This document shows, in pieces, positions 18,601 to 27,145 of a stretch of DNA of 64,000 bases. Origin of the DNA: Nocardia colli (GTDB lineage Bacteria; Actinomycetota; Actinomycetes; Mycobacteriales; Mycobacteriaceae); the NCBI RefSeq assembly GCF_008704205.1, contig NZ_VXLC01000011.1:124001-188000 (forward strand), written 5' to 3'. The first letter of the stretch is position 1. Each line of letters starts with the position of its first letter. Position numbers and translations under genes: made by a program. The notes beneath the pieces were generated by a model that searched no databases, was not told where the DNA came from, and saw only the letters and a program-made list of their open reading frames with translations.

Positions 18601-20649
18601 TCAGAGCGTGACCCGCTGCTCCGGCGCCAGGAACAGTTCGTCGCCCGCGACGATGCCGAACGTGGAGTAGTAGTCGGCGATATTGCGCACCACCTGGTTG
18701 GCCCGGAACTCGTTGGGCGAGTGCACGTCCCTGGCGAGCATCATCTCCTTGGTCTGCGTGGTGGACTGCTGCCGCCAGATCCTGGCCCAGGACAGGAACA
18801 CCGTCTGCAGGTCCGGCTGCTTGCCGTCGCGCTCGGCGGCCGCGCGATAGGCGGCCAGGGCGATCTGCAATCCGCGCAGGTCGGCCAGATTCTCGCCGAC
18901 GGTCAGCGCGCCGTTGACGTGCTTGCTCGGATCGAGACCCTGCGGGACCAGCGCGTTGTACTGCTCGATGAGCTGCTTGGTCTTGGCCTCGAACGCGGCG
19001 GTGTCCTCGGGCGTCCACCAGTCGCGCCGGTTGCCGTCGCCGTCGTACTTGGCGCCCTGGTCGTCGAAGCCGTGCCCGATTTCGTGGCCGATGACCGCGC
19101 CGATGCCGCCGAAGTTCACCGCGGCCACGGCGTCGGCGTCGAAGAACGGCGCCTGCAAGATGGCGGCGGGGAAGGTGATCTGATTGGCGTTCGGGTCGTA
19201 CATGGCGTTCACCGTCTGCGGCGGGAAACCCCATTCGGTCTTGTCGACCGGCGTGCCGAGCTTCTCGAATGCCCGGGCGACCTCGAAAGTCCGTACGGCG
19301 CGGACGGATTCGACCAGCTTGCCCTTGGTGATCCGCACCCCGGAGTAATCGATCCACTTGTCCGGGTACCCGATCTTCGCGACGATCTTGTCGAGCTTCG
19401 CGAGCGCGGCGGTCTTGGTCGTCGGCGACATCCACGAGGAGTTGGTGAAGTCCTGCCGGTAGGCGGCTATGAGATCGGCGACCAGCGCCTTGGCCCGATC
19501 CTTGGCCGACGCCGGAAAGTGTTTGGCCACATAGAGTTTGCCGAACGGCTCACCGAGGTTGGCGTCGACCGTGTCGAGGCCGTCCTTCCACGGTTCCTGG
19601 CGTTCGTCCCGGCCTTGCAGCGTCTTGTCGACGAACTCGAACGTGGCGTCGGCGATCGCCTTGGGCAGGTAGCGCGCGAATTCCTTCACGACACCGACGC
19701 GCAGGTACTCCTGCCACTGTTCGATCGGGACGTCGGCCCACAACTGACCCGCGGTCGTGACGAACGAGGGCTGCCGGACCACCAGGTTGTCGAACAACTG
19801 CTTCGGCCGGTCGGTGCTGCCCGCCAGCCACGGATCCCAGTCGAATTGCGGTGCGAGCTTGATCAATTCGGCCCAGGTGGTCGGGTTGTAGGTGGTGTCG
19901 GGGTCGCGATCGCGGACGCTGTCCCAGAATCCGGCGGCGATCTTCGTCTCCAGGTCGAGCACCCGCTGCGCGGTGCCGGCCGGATCCGCGAGCCCGGCGC
20001 CGGTCGCAACCTGCTCCAGATAGGTCCGGTAGGCGGCGATCTGCTCGGCGTACTCGGGCTTGCGGTAGTACTGCTCGTCCAGATTCGCGTCGATGCCGGA
20101 CTGGCTGACCTGCGCGATGTAGGTGGCGGAGTTCTTCTGATCCACCACGACCTGCAACCCGATCAGCCCTGCGATCGGCAGCGAACCCATCACCCGAGCC
20201 AGATCCGGCTTGGTCTTCGCGCCGTCGATCGCGGCGAGCAGGTCGGCGACCGGCGTCATACCGAGTCGCTCGATCTCGTCCCGGTCGAGCCGGGCGTCGT
20301 AGAGATCGCGGATCTGCTGCTCGGTCGAACCGGCCTTCGGATTGCGGATGCCCTCGACGATGCCGCGCAGCTGCTGCTCGGTCCGGTCGTTCGCCTCGTC
20401 GAAGGAACCGAACGACGACTTGTCCGGCGGCAGCCGATACTGCGACAGCCAGGTCCCGTTCACGTGCCGGTAGAGATCGTCCTGCGGGCGGATCGCCGGG
20501 TTCGCCCCGGCCAGATCGACGCCGGTGAGCCGGACGTTCGAGGCTTGCGAGTCCTGAGAGCAGGAGGCCAACGTCGCCGCGGCGGGCACAGCCGCGAGGG
20601 CGAGCAGGAAGGCGCGGCGATCGAGACGAGCGGACGAGCTCAAGAGCAT
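18601..20649 (-). CDS. M13 (neprilysin-like) metallopeptidase, Tat lipoprotein, copy 2
   Basis: This 682-residue M13 peptidase is paralogous to the downstream copy. It has HEIGH at 522-526 in GHEIGHGFDDQG, ENLADLRG as the third zinc-ligand motif and an N-terminal DRRAFL...LASC Tat-lipobox signal. The annotated ATG at 20649 directly abuts its AAAAGGGG site. The TTG two codons later (20643) is better spaced, so translation may start there without affecting the signal peptide. The longer gene order (copy 2 then copy 1) runs away from the ribosomal cluster. Both copies keep all catalytic residues, so neither looks degraded. Confidence 0.93.
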   Translation of the reverse strand: MLLSSSARLDRRAFLLALAAVPAAATLASCSQDSQASNVRLTGVDLAGANPAIRPQDDLYRHVNGTWLSQYRLPPDKSSFGSFDEANDRTEQQLRGIVEGIRNPKAGSTEQQIRDLYDARLDRDEIERLGMTPVADLLAAIDGAKTKPDLARVMGSLPIAGLIGLQVVVDQKNSATYIAQVSQSGIDANLDEQYYRKPEYAEQIAAYRTYLEQVATGAGLADPAGTAQRVLDLETKIAAGFWDSVRDRDPDTTYNPTTWAELIKLAPQFDWDPWLAGSTDRPKQLFDNLVVRQPSFVTTAGQLWADVPIEQWQEYLRVGVVKEFARYLPKAIADATFEFVDKTLQGRDERQEPWKDGLDTVDANLGEPFGKLYVAKHFPASAKDRAKALVADLIAAYRQDFTNSSWMSPTTKTAALAKLDKIVAKIGYPDKWIDYSGVRITKGKLVESVRAVRTFEVARAFEKLGTPVDKTEWGFPPQTVNAMYDPNANQITFPAAILQAPFFDADAVAAVNFGGIGAVIGHEIGHGFDDQGAKYDGDGNRRDWWTPEDTAAFEAKTKQLIEQYNALVPQGLDPSKHVNGALTVGENLADLRGLQIALAAYRAAAERDGKQPDLQTVFLSWARIWRQQSTTQTKEMMLARDVHSPNEFRANQVVRNIADYYSTFGIVAGDELFLAPEQRVTL

Positions 20650-20833
20650 CCCCTTTTCGGTACGGTCGAGCCGAACGGTGCTTCTCCTTTACTGATCTTG
20701 CTCGGTCCGAGGGTAGCCTCCGCGCGGACACTCCCCAGGTATCCGAGACCGGCCCTCCTGATGTTTCGTCCCAGGTTGGTCCGCCAACAATCTGGGTCCT
20801 CCAGGACCCCACGCGAAGGATGCGCCCCCCGAT

Positions 20834-20862
20834 TTGGGTCGACCTGCGGGTTCACCTACACT
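20834..20862 (+). promoter_or_regulatory. Promoter of the rplN-rplX-rplE-rpsN unit
   Basis: TTGGGT (20834-20839), 17 bp, then TACACT (20857-20862) is a good sigma-70-like promoter. Transcription would start near 20869, giving a leader of about 175 bases before the rplN GTG. The leader begins with a GTTGCCTG block also found after the rpsH promoter at 28464. The rest of the divergent region 20650-21043 holds the start region of the leftward M13 gene and no further gene that I can support. Confidence 0.7.
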
Positions 20863-21043
20863 GGAACAGTTGCCTGCGGGAGCTATGCCCGCAATTCGGC
20901 AGTGAACCCCCAGTGGTTGGTTCTCGAGTTGCACATTCGGATCCACGAAACCGCTGGCAGGCGCGCGTCCGGAGGGCAACTGACCATGCCCGTCGGGTCG
21001 GCAATCCGGCGTGCGTATACATCCAGGTCCAGGAGGAGCTGAA

Positions 21044-21412
21044 GTGATTCAGCAGGAGTCGCGACTGCGCGTCGCCGACAACACGGGCGCGAAGGAAATC
21101 CTTTGCATCCGCGTTCTCGGTGGTTCGTCGCGTCGCTATGCCGGTATCGGCGACATCATCGTCGCTACCGTGAAGGACGCTGTCCCCGGTGGCAACGTCA
21201 AGAAGGGTGAGGTCGTCAAGGCCGTCATCGTGCGCACCACCAAGGAGCGCCGTCGCCCGGACGGTTCGTACATCAAGTTCGACGAGAACGCGGCCGTGCT
21301 GATCAAGGCGGACAACGACCCGCGTGGCACTCGCATCTTCGGCCCGGTCGGCCGTGAGCTGCGCGAGAAGAAGTTCATGAAGATCGTTTCGCTGGCCCCG
21401 GAGGTGCTCTGA
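21044..21412 (+). CDS. rplN: 50S ribosomal protein L14
   Basis: The protein has 122 residues, the standard L14 length, starting MIQQESRLRVADNTGAKE and ending FMKIVSLAPEVL. The start is the GTG at 21044 preceded by AGGAGGAGCTGAA; the longer upstream frame is not used. It opens a short ribosomal unit with its own promoter; rpsQ is not upstream, since M13 peptidase genes are there instead. L14 binds 23S rRNA at the subunit interface. Confidence 0.99.
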   Translation: MIQQESRLRVADNTGAKEILCIRVLGGSSRRYAGIGDIIVATVKDAVPGGNVKKGEVVKAVIVRTTKERRRPDGSYIKFDENAAVLIKADNDPRGTRIFGPVGRELREKKFMKIVSLAPEVL

Positions 21413-21413
21413 C

Positions 21414-21731
21414 ATGAAGGTGCACAAGGGCGACACCGTGCTCGTCATCTCGGGTAAGGACAAGGGCGCCAAGGGCAAGGTCATTCAGGCCTACCCCGAG
21501 CGCAACCGGATCCTGGTCGAGGGCGTCAACCGGATCAAGAAGCACGTCGCGAACTCCACCAACCAGCGTGGCGCCTCTTCGGGTGGCATCGTGACCCAGG
21601 AAGCTCCGATCCACGTGTCCAACGTGATGATCGTCGACTCCGATGGCAAGCCGACCCGCGTCGGTTACCGGACCGACGAGGAGAGCGGCAAGCGGGTCCG
21701 GATCTCCCGTAACAACGGGAAGGACATCTGA
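21414..21731 (+). CDS. rplX: 50S ribosomal protein L24
   Basis: The protein has 105 residues with the KOW motif at the N-terminus (MKVHKGDTVLVISGKDKG), characteristic of L24, an early assembly protein at the exit-tunnel side of the large subunit. It starts one base after the rplN stop and is followed by rplE after one base, so the unit is tightly packed. Confidence 0.99.
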   Translation: MKVHKGDTVLVISGKDKGAKGKVIQAYPERNRILVEGVNRIKKHVANSTNQRGASSGGIVTQEAPIHVSNVMIVDSDGKPTRVGYRTDEESGKRVRISRNNGKDI

Positions 21732-21732
21732 C

Positions 21733-22296
21733 ATGACTACCTCTGAGCAGACCCAGCCGCGCCTGAAGGCGCGCTACCGGGCCGAGATCAAGGACGCGCT
21801 GAACAGCGAGTTCGACTACGCCAACGTGATGCAGATCCCGGGCGTGGTCAAGGTTGTCGTGAACATGGGTGTCGGCGACGCCGCCCGCGACGCGAAGCTC
21901 ATCAACGGTGCGGTCAAGGACCTCGAGCTGATCACCGGCCAGAAGCCGGAGATCCGCAAGGCGACCAAGTCGATCGCGCAGTTCAAGCTGCGTGAGGGCA
22001 TGCCCATCGGTGCGAAGGTCACGCTGCGTGGCGATCGCATGTGGGAGTTCCTGGATCGCCTGGTCTCCATCGCGCTGCCCCGTATCCGCGACTTCCGCGG
22101 CCTGTCGCCGAAGCAGTTCGACGGCAACGGCAACTACACGTTCGGCCTCAGCGAGCAGTCGATGTTCCACGAGATCGACGTGGACTCCATCGACCGTCCG
22201 CGCGGTATGGACATCACCGTCGTGACCACCGCGACGAACAACGAAGAGGGCCGCGCCCTGCTCAAGCACCTCGGCTTCCCGTTCAAGGAGAACTGA
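21733..22296 (+). CDS. rplE: 50S ribosomal protein L5
   Basis: The protein has 187 residues. The start ATG at 21733 gives MTTSEQTQPRLKARYRAE, after which the body matches L5 (VVKVVVNMGVGDA, SIAQFKLREGMPIGAKVTLRG, DFRGL). The frame is open further upstream but only as an rplX shadow. L5 binds 5S rRNA in the central protuberance. It lies two bases upstream of rpsN. Confidence 0.99.
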   Translation: MTTSEQTQPRLKARYRAEIKDALNSEFDYANVMQIPGVVKVVVNMGVGDAARDAKLINGAVKDLELITGQKPEIRKATKSIAQFKLREGMPIGAKVTLRGDRMWEFLDRLVSIALPRIRDFRGLSPKQFDGNGNYTFGLSEQSMFHEIDVDSIDRPRGMDITVVTTATNNEEGRALLKHLGFPFKEN

Positions 22297-22298
22297 CG

Positions 22299-22484
22299 AT
22301 GGCCAAGAAAGCACTGCGGATCAAGGCTGAGGCCAAGCCGAAGTTCGCCGTTCGCGCCTACACCCGCTGCCAGCGTTGCGGTCGCCCGCACGCCGTCTAC
22401 CGCAAGTTCGGCCTCTGCCGTGTCTGCCTTCGCGAGATGGCGCACCGCGGCGAGCTGCCGGGCGTGCACAAGAGCTCCTGGTGA
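22299..22484 (+). CDS. rpsN: 30S ribosomal protein S14, zinc-type
   Basis: The protein has 61 residues with two CxxC pairs (CQRC and CRVC), the mark of the short zinc-binding S14 (type Z), used in the 30S head. It ends HKSSW as in other actinobacteria. It is the last gene of this ribosomal unit and is followed by a strong hairpin. In the canonical spc operon rpsH would come next, but here it lies 6.2 kb away. Confidence 0.98.
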   Translation: MAKKALRIKAEAKPKFAVRAYTRCQRCGRPHAVYRKFGLCRVCLREMAHRGELPGVHKSSW

Positions 22485-22530
22485 TCCTGCCCTCCGCGTG
22501 AGTGCAGTCGACTAGGACTTTTAACTGAAC

Positions 22531-22563
22531 AAAGGCTCGGCCTCCGGTGGAGGCCGAGCCTTT
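22531..22563 (+). terminator. Intrinsic-like terminator after rpsN
   Basis: A perfect 15-bp stem (22531-22545 with 22549-22563) with a GGT triloop begins with AAA and ends with TTT, giving the A-stem-T layout of an intrinsic terminator that can act in both directions. It closes the rplN-rpsN unit, confirming that rpsH is transcribed from another promoter. Confidence 0.8.
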
Positions 22564-22587
22564 GTGCGTTCTTCGCCGTTGAATTCG

Positions 22588-22776
22588 TCAGTTGAGCTGG
22601 CCCAGCAATTCCAGCGAGCGCTGGTGGGCGCTGACTGCCAACGCGGTTTCCCGCGCGGCGTCGGTGCCGCCTTGTCCGGCGAGGTACGAATGCAGATTGG
22701 CTTTGGCCTCGTACCAGGCCGCACGCTCGATGTCGCCGGCCCCGGCAGTGGGGCGGCTCAGGGTCAGGGCGGTCAT
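22588..22776 (-). CDS. Small hypothetical protein
   Basis: This short ORF of 62 residues (MTALTLSRP... to SLELLGQLN) has plausible amphipathic helices (DIERAAWYEAKANLHSYLAG). A GTG at 22839 would give 83 residues, and the frame stays open to 23058. It points toward the rpsN terminator on the opposite strand. I do not recognise the family. Coding bias is moderate, so it may be a small gene or a remnant. Confidence 0.4.
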   Translation of the reverse strand: MTALTLSRPTAGAGDIERAAWYEAKANLHSYLAGQGGTDAARETALAVSAHQRSLELLGQLN

Positions 22777-23071
22777 TTCGACCAGGACGTTCACCCGCGG
22801 TCCTTCCTCGACGTGGTGCAGATGGTTCCTTCGATACACCGTGACCCGCGTTCGGAGTGTTACGCCCGGTCGCGAGCACCTACGTAGTATGCGCAGCTCG
22901 GTCGCCTGCCCAATAGAGGTCACGTGGGGTTCGCTGAGATGTCCTATCGAGGTTGCTGGATCGCGGTGAAGTAGGTCTTGGCTCCGGCAGAACACCCGTG
23001 TACAGCCGCATTGCGGCTTTGTTGCATCCAATGTGCTGCATGATTGCTGATCATGCACTTCGGTGTGCGGA

Positions 23072-23461
23072 CTACAGTTCGCGGCGGATGTCGACGCTGA
23101 GGAAGTCCGGTGCGGCGAGGACCCTGCGGAGCATGAAGCGGATGAACGGCGGCATGTCGGCGGCGCTGTCGTCGCGGTACACGCGAGGGCTATCGACCTC
23201 GTAGCGCCGGCGCCTGGACTCGAGTTGGCAACCGCCGGCGGCGAGAACGTTTCGCACCCAATCGGATTCGGGTCCGTAGGTCAGTGCGATCACATATCCG
23301 CCTTCGCGCCGGAACGCCCACAGCGGCGTTCGGAAGGTCCGGCCCGATTTGCGTCCACGATGAACCACCACCGCCCAGCCCGGTGCCCAGGGAGCGATGA
23401 ACCTGGTGAGTCGGTTGAGTCCGATGCGGTTCGCGCGAGCGACCCAACGTGGAGCAGGCAT
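23072..23461 (-). CDS. Deazaflavin-dependent nitroreductase family (Ddn-like)
   Basis: This 129-residue protein has the split-barrel family signature VVVHRGRKSGRTFRTPL followed by GGYVIALTYGPESDWVRNVLAAGG. This family binds F420 or related deazaflavins and includes mycobacterial Ddn, which reduces nitroimidazoles and quinones. The substrate here is unknown. It is divergent from a TetR-family gene 87 bases away, which is a common regulator-target arrangement. Confidence 0.85.
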   Translation of the reverse strand: MPAPRWVARANRIGLNRLTRFIAPWAPGWAVVVHRGRKSGRTFRTPLWAFRREGGYVIALTYGPESDWVRNVLAAGGCQLESRRRRYEVDSPRVYRDDSAADMPPFIRFMLRRVLAAPDFLSVDIRREL

Positions 23462-23548
23462 CTCGGGAACTCCTCACTTGTGGAATTACTGCGCTCAGCG
23501 TATCGCGGCGGAAAGCAGGAAATCAACGGTTGTAGAGTTTCCGTCATC

Positions 23549-24127
23549 ATGCCTCCGATCGGACGACGCCCCGGCAAGACCGACACCCGGGAACTACTGC
23601 TGACGACGGCGCGACGCATCTTCGCCGAAACCGGCTACGACAAGACAACCGTGCGCGCGGTCGCCACCGCTGCCGCCGTCGACCCCGCGCTGATCAGGCA
23701 CTATTTTGGCAGCAAGGCCGACCTGTTCCGCGCCACCATGGGCTGGCCGTTCGAGCCGGCCGACATCGCGGCCCGCATCACCCAGGGCGACCCGAGCGAA
23801 ACCGGCGAGCGGCTGACCCGAGTGTTCTTCGAAGCCTGGGACCACCCGGAAACCCGCGCCCCCCTCCTGGCAATCCTCCGCGGCGCCGCAACCCACGAAG
23901 AATCCGCCAACCTGGTCCGCGAATTCATCCAGGGCCAGGTCTACGTCCAGATCGCGGCCGCACTCCCCGCCCCCGACGCGGAACTACGAATCGACCTAGC
24001 GATGGCCCAACTACTCGGCATCGCCTACCTCCGCTACATCCTGCGAGTAGAACCCATCGCCTCGGAAAACCTGGACGAACTGACCGCCCGAGTCGCCCCA
24101 ATAATCAAAACCCACCTCAACATCTGA
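23549..24127 (+). CDS. TetR-family transcriptional regulator
   Basis: This 192-residue regulator has an N-terminal helix-turn-helix of the TetR type (ARRIFAETGYDKTTVRAVATAAAVDPALIRHYFGSKADLF, about residues 20-60) and an all-helical ligand-binding domain. The ATG at 23549 is preferred to the long upstream frame. It is divergent from the Ddn-like gene and probably represses it and itself. The ligand is unknown. The last third has an unusual run of A-ending codons, suggesting drift or recent acquisition. Confidence 0.88.
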   Translation: MPPIGRRPGKTDTRELLLTTARRIFAETGYDKTTVRAVATAAAVDPALIRHYFGSKADLFRATMGWPFEPADIAARITQGDPSETGERLTRVFFEAWDHPETRAPLLAILRGAATHEESANLVREFIQGQVYVQIAAALPAPDAELRIDLAMAQLLGIAYLRYILRVEPIASENLDELTARVAPIIKTHLNI

Positions 24128-24211
24128 TCCCCTCGTGGAACCGGGACAGCATCCGGTGCGTCAGAGTAAGAACAGAGCACCTGAGCCGCCACCGAAAGGA
24201 ACTGATCAGCC

Positions 24212-24523
24212 ATGAGCGATCCACCGTCGCTATCGGTTGAGCCCGAAGAGGTGAAAGCGCTGGGGCGCATGGCCTACCAGATCGCGGACGAATTGAAGTC
24301 CGGGTATTCGTCGCTGGTCACCGACACGAAGGCCACGATCGACAGCTGGGCGGGGAACAATGCGGGTGCTTTCACCGCCGCCTGGGACGAGTTCCATGAA
24401 GGTGCCGACCAAGTGTGGGATGCATTGATCGAGCTGGCCGAAAAGCTGGGCGTGACCGCTGAGACACTCCAGTCGGCCGACCAGTCGTTCGCCTTAGGCA
24501 TCAGCTCCCTGGACTTACCTTGA
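24212..24523 (+). CDS. WXG100-type T7SS protein (first of a pair)
   Basis: This 103-residue all-helical protein has a central turn SWAGNNAGAF, a WXG-like motif between two helices, which is typical of EsxA/EsxB-like secreted proteins. It lies 15 bases upstream of a second WXG100 gene and then a toxin-like gene. Such pairs act as co-secreted partners or chaperones for large T7SS effectors. No ESX core gene is nearby, so secretion would be in trans. Start ATG follows GAAAGGAA. Confidence 0.8.
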   Translation: MSDPPSLSVEPEEVKALGRMAYQIADELKSGYSSLVTDTKATIDSWAGNNAGAFTAAWDEFHEGADQVWDALIELAEKLGVTAETLQSADQSFALGISSLDLP

Positions 24524-24538
24524 ACGGGGGCCGATCTC

Positions 24539-24841
24539 ATGACCGCTGATACGCCGGCTTTCTCGGTCGACCTCGACAAACTCGAGGAGTTGGCCGCTCG
24601 CATGCGCGCATACAAGGCCGCGGTTGCCGATCGGCTGGCGCAGCTCGAGGCGAAGGCCAAGGAAGTGGAAGGCGTGTGGGTCGGTACGGCAGCCGTGGCC
24701 TACAGCCAGGCGCACACCGAATGGATGGCGGGGGTTACCGACATGCAGGACGGGCTAGTGGCTCTGGAAGCGGCGTTGAAGACCGCTCATGACAGCTACA
24801 CCAACGCCGCATCCCAGACCCTGCGGATTCTCGGCGTATGA
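24539..24841 (+). CDS. WXG100-type T7SS protein (second of a pair)
   Basis: This 100-residue helical hairpin has the turn VWVGTAAVAYSQAH (WVG equals WXG) near residue 45. It probably heterodimerises with the product of the gene before it. Its stop overlaps the start of the toxin-like gene by ATGA, tying production of the partner to that of the effector. Confidence 0.85.
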   Translation: MTADTPAFSVDLDKLEELAARMRAYKAAVADRLAQLEAKAKEVEGVWVGTAAVAYSQAHTEWMAGVTDMQDGLVALEAALKTAHDSYTNAASQTLRILGV

Positions 24842-26127
24842 GCAAGCTCGAGGTAGATCCCAAGGTCTACTACCAGGCCGCGGTCAACTGCTTCGACGCC
24901 GCTGCCGCGCTGAACGACAGCTTCAAATACGTCTTCGGCGAACTCAACAGCTGTGGACAGATGGCAGGCCGCGACGAGGACGGCCGCGCCTGGGCAGCCT
25001 CCTACGACGAATCAGCCCGCGATGCCGTGTCGTTCTTCGACCAGACCTTCTCGACCCTGCGCGCCTACGGCACCGCCCTCAACGACGTCGGTTTCGAACA
25101 CGCCAAATCCGATGCCGCACTGAAAGGTACGGCACAACCAGACAGACCGGCCGACTCGGCATCGACAGCGACCTTCGGGCCCTACGCACTTCCGGCATCG
25201 GCCGCAGGCGGAACCCCGCAAGGCTTGGCGAAGACTTCCATCGAAGTACTCGACGCCATCAATTGCCCTCTCCCCGACGGCAACACCGACACCCTGACCA
25301 AGGCCGCCGACGCCTGGGACCGTCTCGGCACGATCTACCAGAACACCAACGCCAAAGACAAAATCACCATCGCCGCCGGCCTCTTCGATGATGTGACATC
25401 CAAGGACGCGGTACAGGTCCGCGAAGACCTGAAAACCCTGGAGACGTCCATCGGACAACTCCTCACCACCTGCACCCAGATCAGCAAGACCTGCCTCGAC
25501 TACAAAGAATCGATCGTCGAACTCCGCAACGAGATCAAGGGTTTCATCGAAGCCATCATCGAAGAAGCCGCTATCAACGTGGCAGTCATCGTCATAGCCT
25601 CCTGCCTGACGGGTGTCGGCGGTCTGATCGCCGGCGCCAAAGCCGCCGAATCGGCCCACAAATGGGCCGGGAAGATCAAAGCATCCGTTTCTGCCTGGCG
25701 TGCCCGCAAGGTCTTGCAGCTGAGGGGCCTCGCGGACGATGCGAGGACTGCGCTGGCAAAGGGCCGCCAAGCTGTCGAGGATCTGTACGAGCGGATACGC
25801 AAGGCTGTCGGATCGTTGAATCCCTTCAACCGCAAGAAGTTCGAGGATCTCTTCCAAGGGCGGACGCCCAAAGCCAGTGAGATCGAAGATTTTGCGAAAA
25901 ACCAGGGCTGGACCAGATCGCAGACCGAGAATGGCCCGCTAAAATACACGGACGAGAACGGAATTGTACGAATAACAATCAAGAAGGGGAGCGATAGAGC
26001 GCCTGGCAGTGGAGATCCTCACGTTGAGATCAGGGATAGCACCGGGCAGCGAACGGATCCATATGGAAACCCTGTCACGCGTAAAAGCCCGGATAACCAT
26101 ACGTCGATTGATTGGGACCTACCATGA
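24838..26127 (+). CDS. T7SS polymorphic toxin-like effector
   Basis: This 429-residue protein begins with an ESX-type helical region (residues about 1-110), followed by a linker and a helical stretch with a hydrophobic segment near 245-265 (AAINVAVIVIASCLTGVGGLIAGA). It ends in a distinct domain after the SLNPFNRKKFEDLF boundary (about 330-429). The last 45 residues, with DPHVEIRDSTGQRTDPYGN and SPDNHTSIDWDL, look like a swappable toxin tip as in polymorphic toxins; the activity is not identified. The tip and following genes are visibly AT-richer than the N-terminal part, suggesting acquisition of the tip by recombination. The next gene overlaps by ATGA and is a probable immunity gene. Confidence 0.75.
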   Translation: MSKLEVDPKVYYQAAVNCFDAAAALNDSFKYVFGELNSCGQMAGRDEDGRAWAASYDESARDAVSFFDQTFSTLRAYGTALNDVGFEHAKSDAALKGTAQPDRPADSASTATFGPYALPASAAGGTPQGLAKTSIEVLDAINCPLPDGNTDTLTKAADAWDRLGTIYQNTNAKDKITIAAGLFDDVTSKDAVQVREDLKTLETSIGQLLTTCTQISKTCLDYKESIVELRNEIKGFIEAIIEEAAINVAVIVIASCLTGVGGLIAGAKAAESAHKWAGKIKASVSAWRARKVLQLRGLADDARTALAKGRQAVEDLYERIRKAVGSLNPFNRKKFEDLFQGRTPKASEIEDFAKNQGWTRSQTENGPLKYTDENGIVRITIKKGSDRAPGSGDPHVEIRDSTGQRTDPYGNPVTRKSPDNHTSIDWDLP

Positions 26128-26507
26128 CGCTAAATTACACGGACTATTCAACTCTTGCAGGCCTCTATTTAGAGGACAGTTATGTGATAGACATCGCCGA
26201 GGATGCGACTGAAATCAGGTTTGTGCTCGAAGCGGTCTTGACGCCTGATCACCCTCGATATCACGCGCCTGCGGCTGGTGAGCAGTATTGCTATGTTGAC
26301 GGTGAGCTCGTCTTCGGTGAAGTTCGCAGTGTCGAGTGGCTTGATCGGTCGTTCCGAAAATACAAAGATGCAACCGGTACCGAGGACATGGGCAATATTG
26401 ATTCGTTGACCAGTTCGGACGGGGTGTACACCGTGGTCGGCGATTGGGGAAAAGTGCAGATTTGCACCAGTGCGGATCCGGAGTTTCGAATCTCCGAGAG
26501 TGGCTGA
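26124..26507 (+). CDS. Probable immunity protein to the adjacent toxin
   Basis: This 127-residue, probably beta-rich acidic protein (MTLNYTDYSTLAG...) starts inside the toxin stop codon. That coupling and position are typical of immunity genes. The start at 26124 is preferred over 26112 because of the ATGA overlap. Base composition is lower in GC than the window average. I do not recognise a named immunity family; the assignment rests on context and would fail if the toxin tip proves inactive. Confidence 0.65.
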   Translation: MTLNYTDYSTLAGLYLEDSYVIDIAEDATEIRFVLEAVLTPDHPRYHAPAAGEQYCYVDGELVFGEVRSVEWLDRSFRKYKDATGTEDMGNIDSLTSSDGVYTVVGDWGKVQICTSADPEFRISESG

Positions 26508-26572
26508 TCTCGATGCCACATGAAGGGATGCGTGACAAGCTGCGACCTACGGCTTGGAGTTAGGCGTGACGT

Positions 26573-27043
26573 ATGGCTAATACGGAGAATTTAGAGTCCA
26601 TGAGAGCCATATGCCGAGACCTCGTCGGGTCGGGGTTTGCAACGGTTGACGAGATCGTTGGTTGCACCGCCGGCGAGATCGCAGAGGTTGTATCCGCGGC
26701 CCCAGGCGGGTTTCCGATCCCAGGCGAATATCTTGCATTCTTGAAGGTACTGGGTAGGGGTGCGGGAAGCTTTTTCGTGGGCACCGACCTGTTCTATCCT
26801 TCATTGCTAGAGGCAAACGAGGCGGCGGCAGATATAAGCAGCGGGCCGGGGGAGGCGCTGTCTTTGCGTGATCGCTTCTTCTTTGGGCACCATCAAGGCT
26901 ATAAAGTGTATTTCTTCGATCCGGACTCCGACGCTGTATATGCGTACCAGGAGGGGAGTCCGGAAAATCAGCTGCTGGCGAATTCTTTCCTCGCCTTCCT
27001 GCGACAGGCTTTCGAGCTTCAAAAGAATCTGCGCAGCGCGTGA
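26573..27043 (+). CDS. SMI1/KNR4 (SUKH) family protein, probable immunity
   Basis: This 156-residue protein shows the SUKH pattern: FPIPGEYLAFLKVLGRGAG near residues 43-65, a mid-region GHHQGYKVYFFDPDSDAVYAY and a C-terminal helix FLAFLRQAFELQKNL. SUKH proteins are broad immunity folds in polymorphic toxin loci. No cognate toxin follows it directly, so it may guard against foreign toxins. GC content is low for the window. A hairpin follows. Confidence 0.78.
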   Translation: MANTENLESMRAICRDLVGSGFATVDEIVGCTAGEIAEVVSAAPGGFPIPGEYLAFLKVLGRGAGSFFVGTDLFYPSLLEANEAAADISSGPGEALSLRDRFFFGHHQGYKVYFFDPDSDAVYAYQEGSPENQLLANSFLAFLRQAFELQKNLRSA

Positions 27044-27073
27044 AATCTGCGTACTCGTACTGTAAGCGTAGGC

Positions 27074-27102
27074 CGCTCCGGCCAATCCGACTAGCCGGAG
27101 CG
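27074..27102 (+). terminator. Hairpin after SUKH gene
   Basis: A 9-bp stem CGCTCCGGC / GCCGGAGCG (27074-27082 and 27094-27102) with an 11-base loop lies 30 bases after the SUKH stop. It has no T-run and is a possible terminator of the toxin-immunity unit. Confidence 0.4.
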
Positions 27103-27145
27103 CCTGGCTTCCACTGGCATCGGCGGCGGTCGGCGATGGTCGACG

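Noticed and set aside
18319..21042. Plus-strand 907-codon open frame
   Set aside because: It is antisense to the M13 peptidase copy 2, which has full catalytic motifs. The frame is Arg/Gly/Val-rich, as expected for a high-GC shadow.
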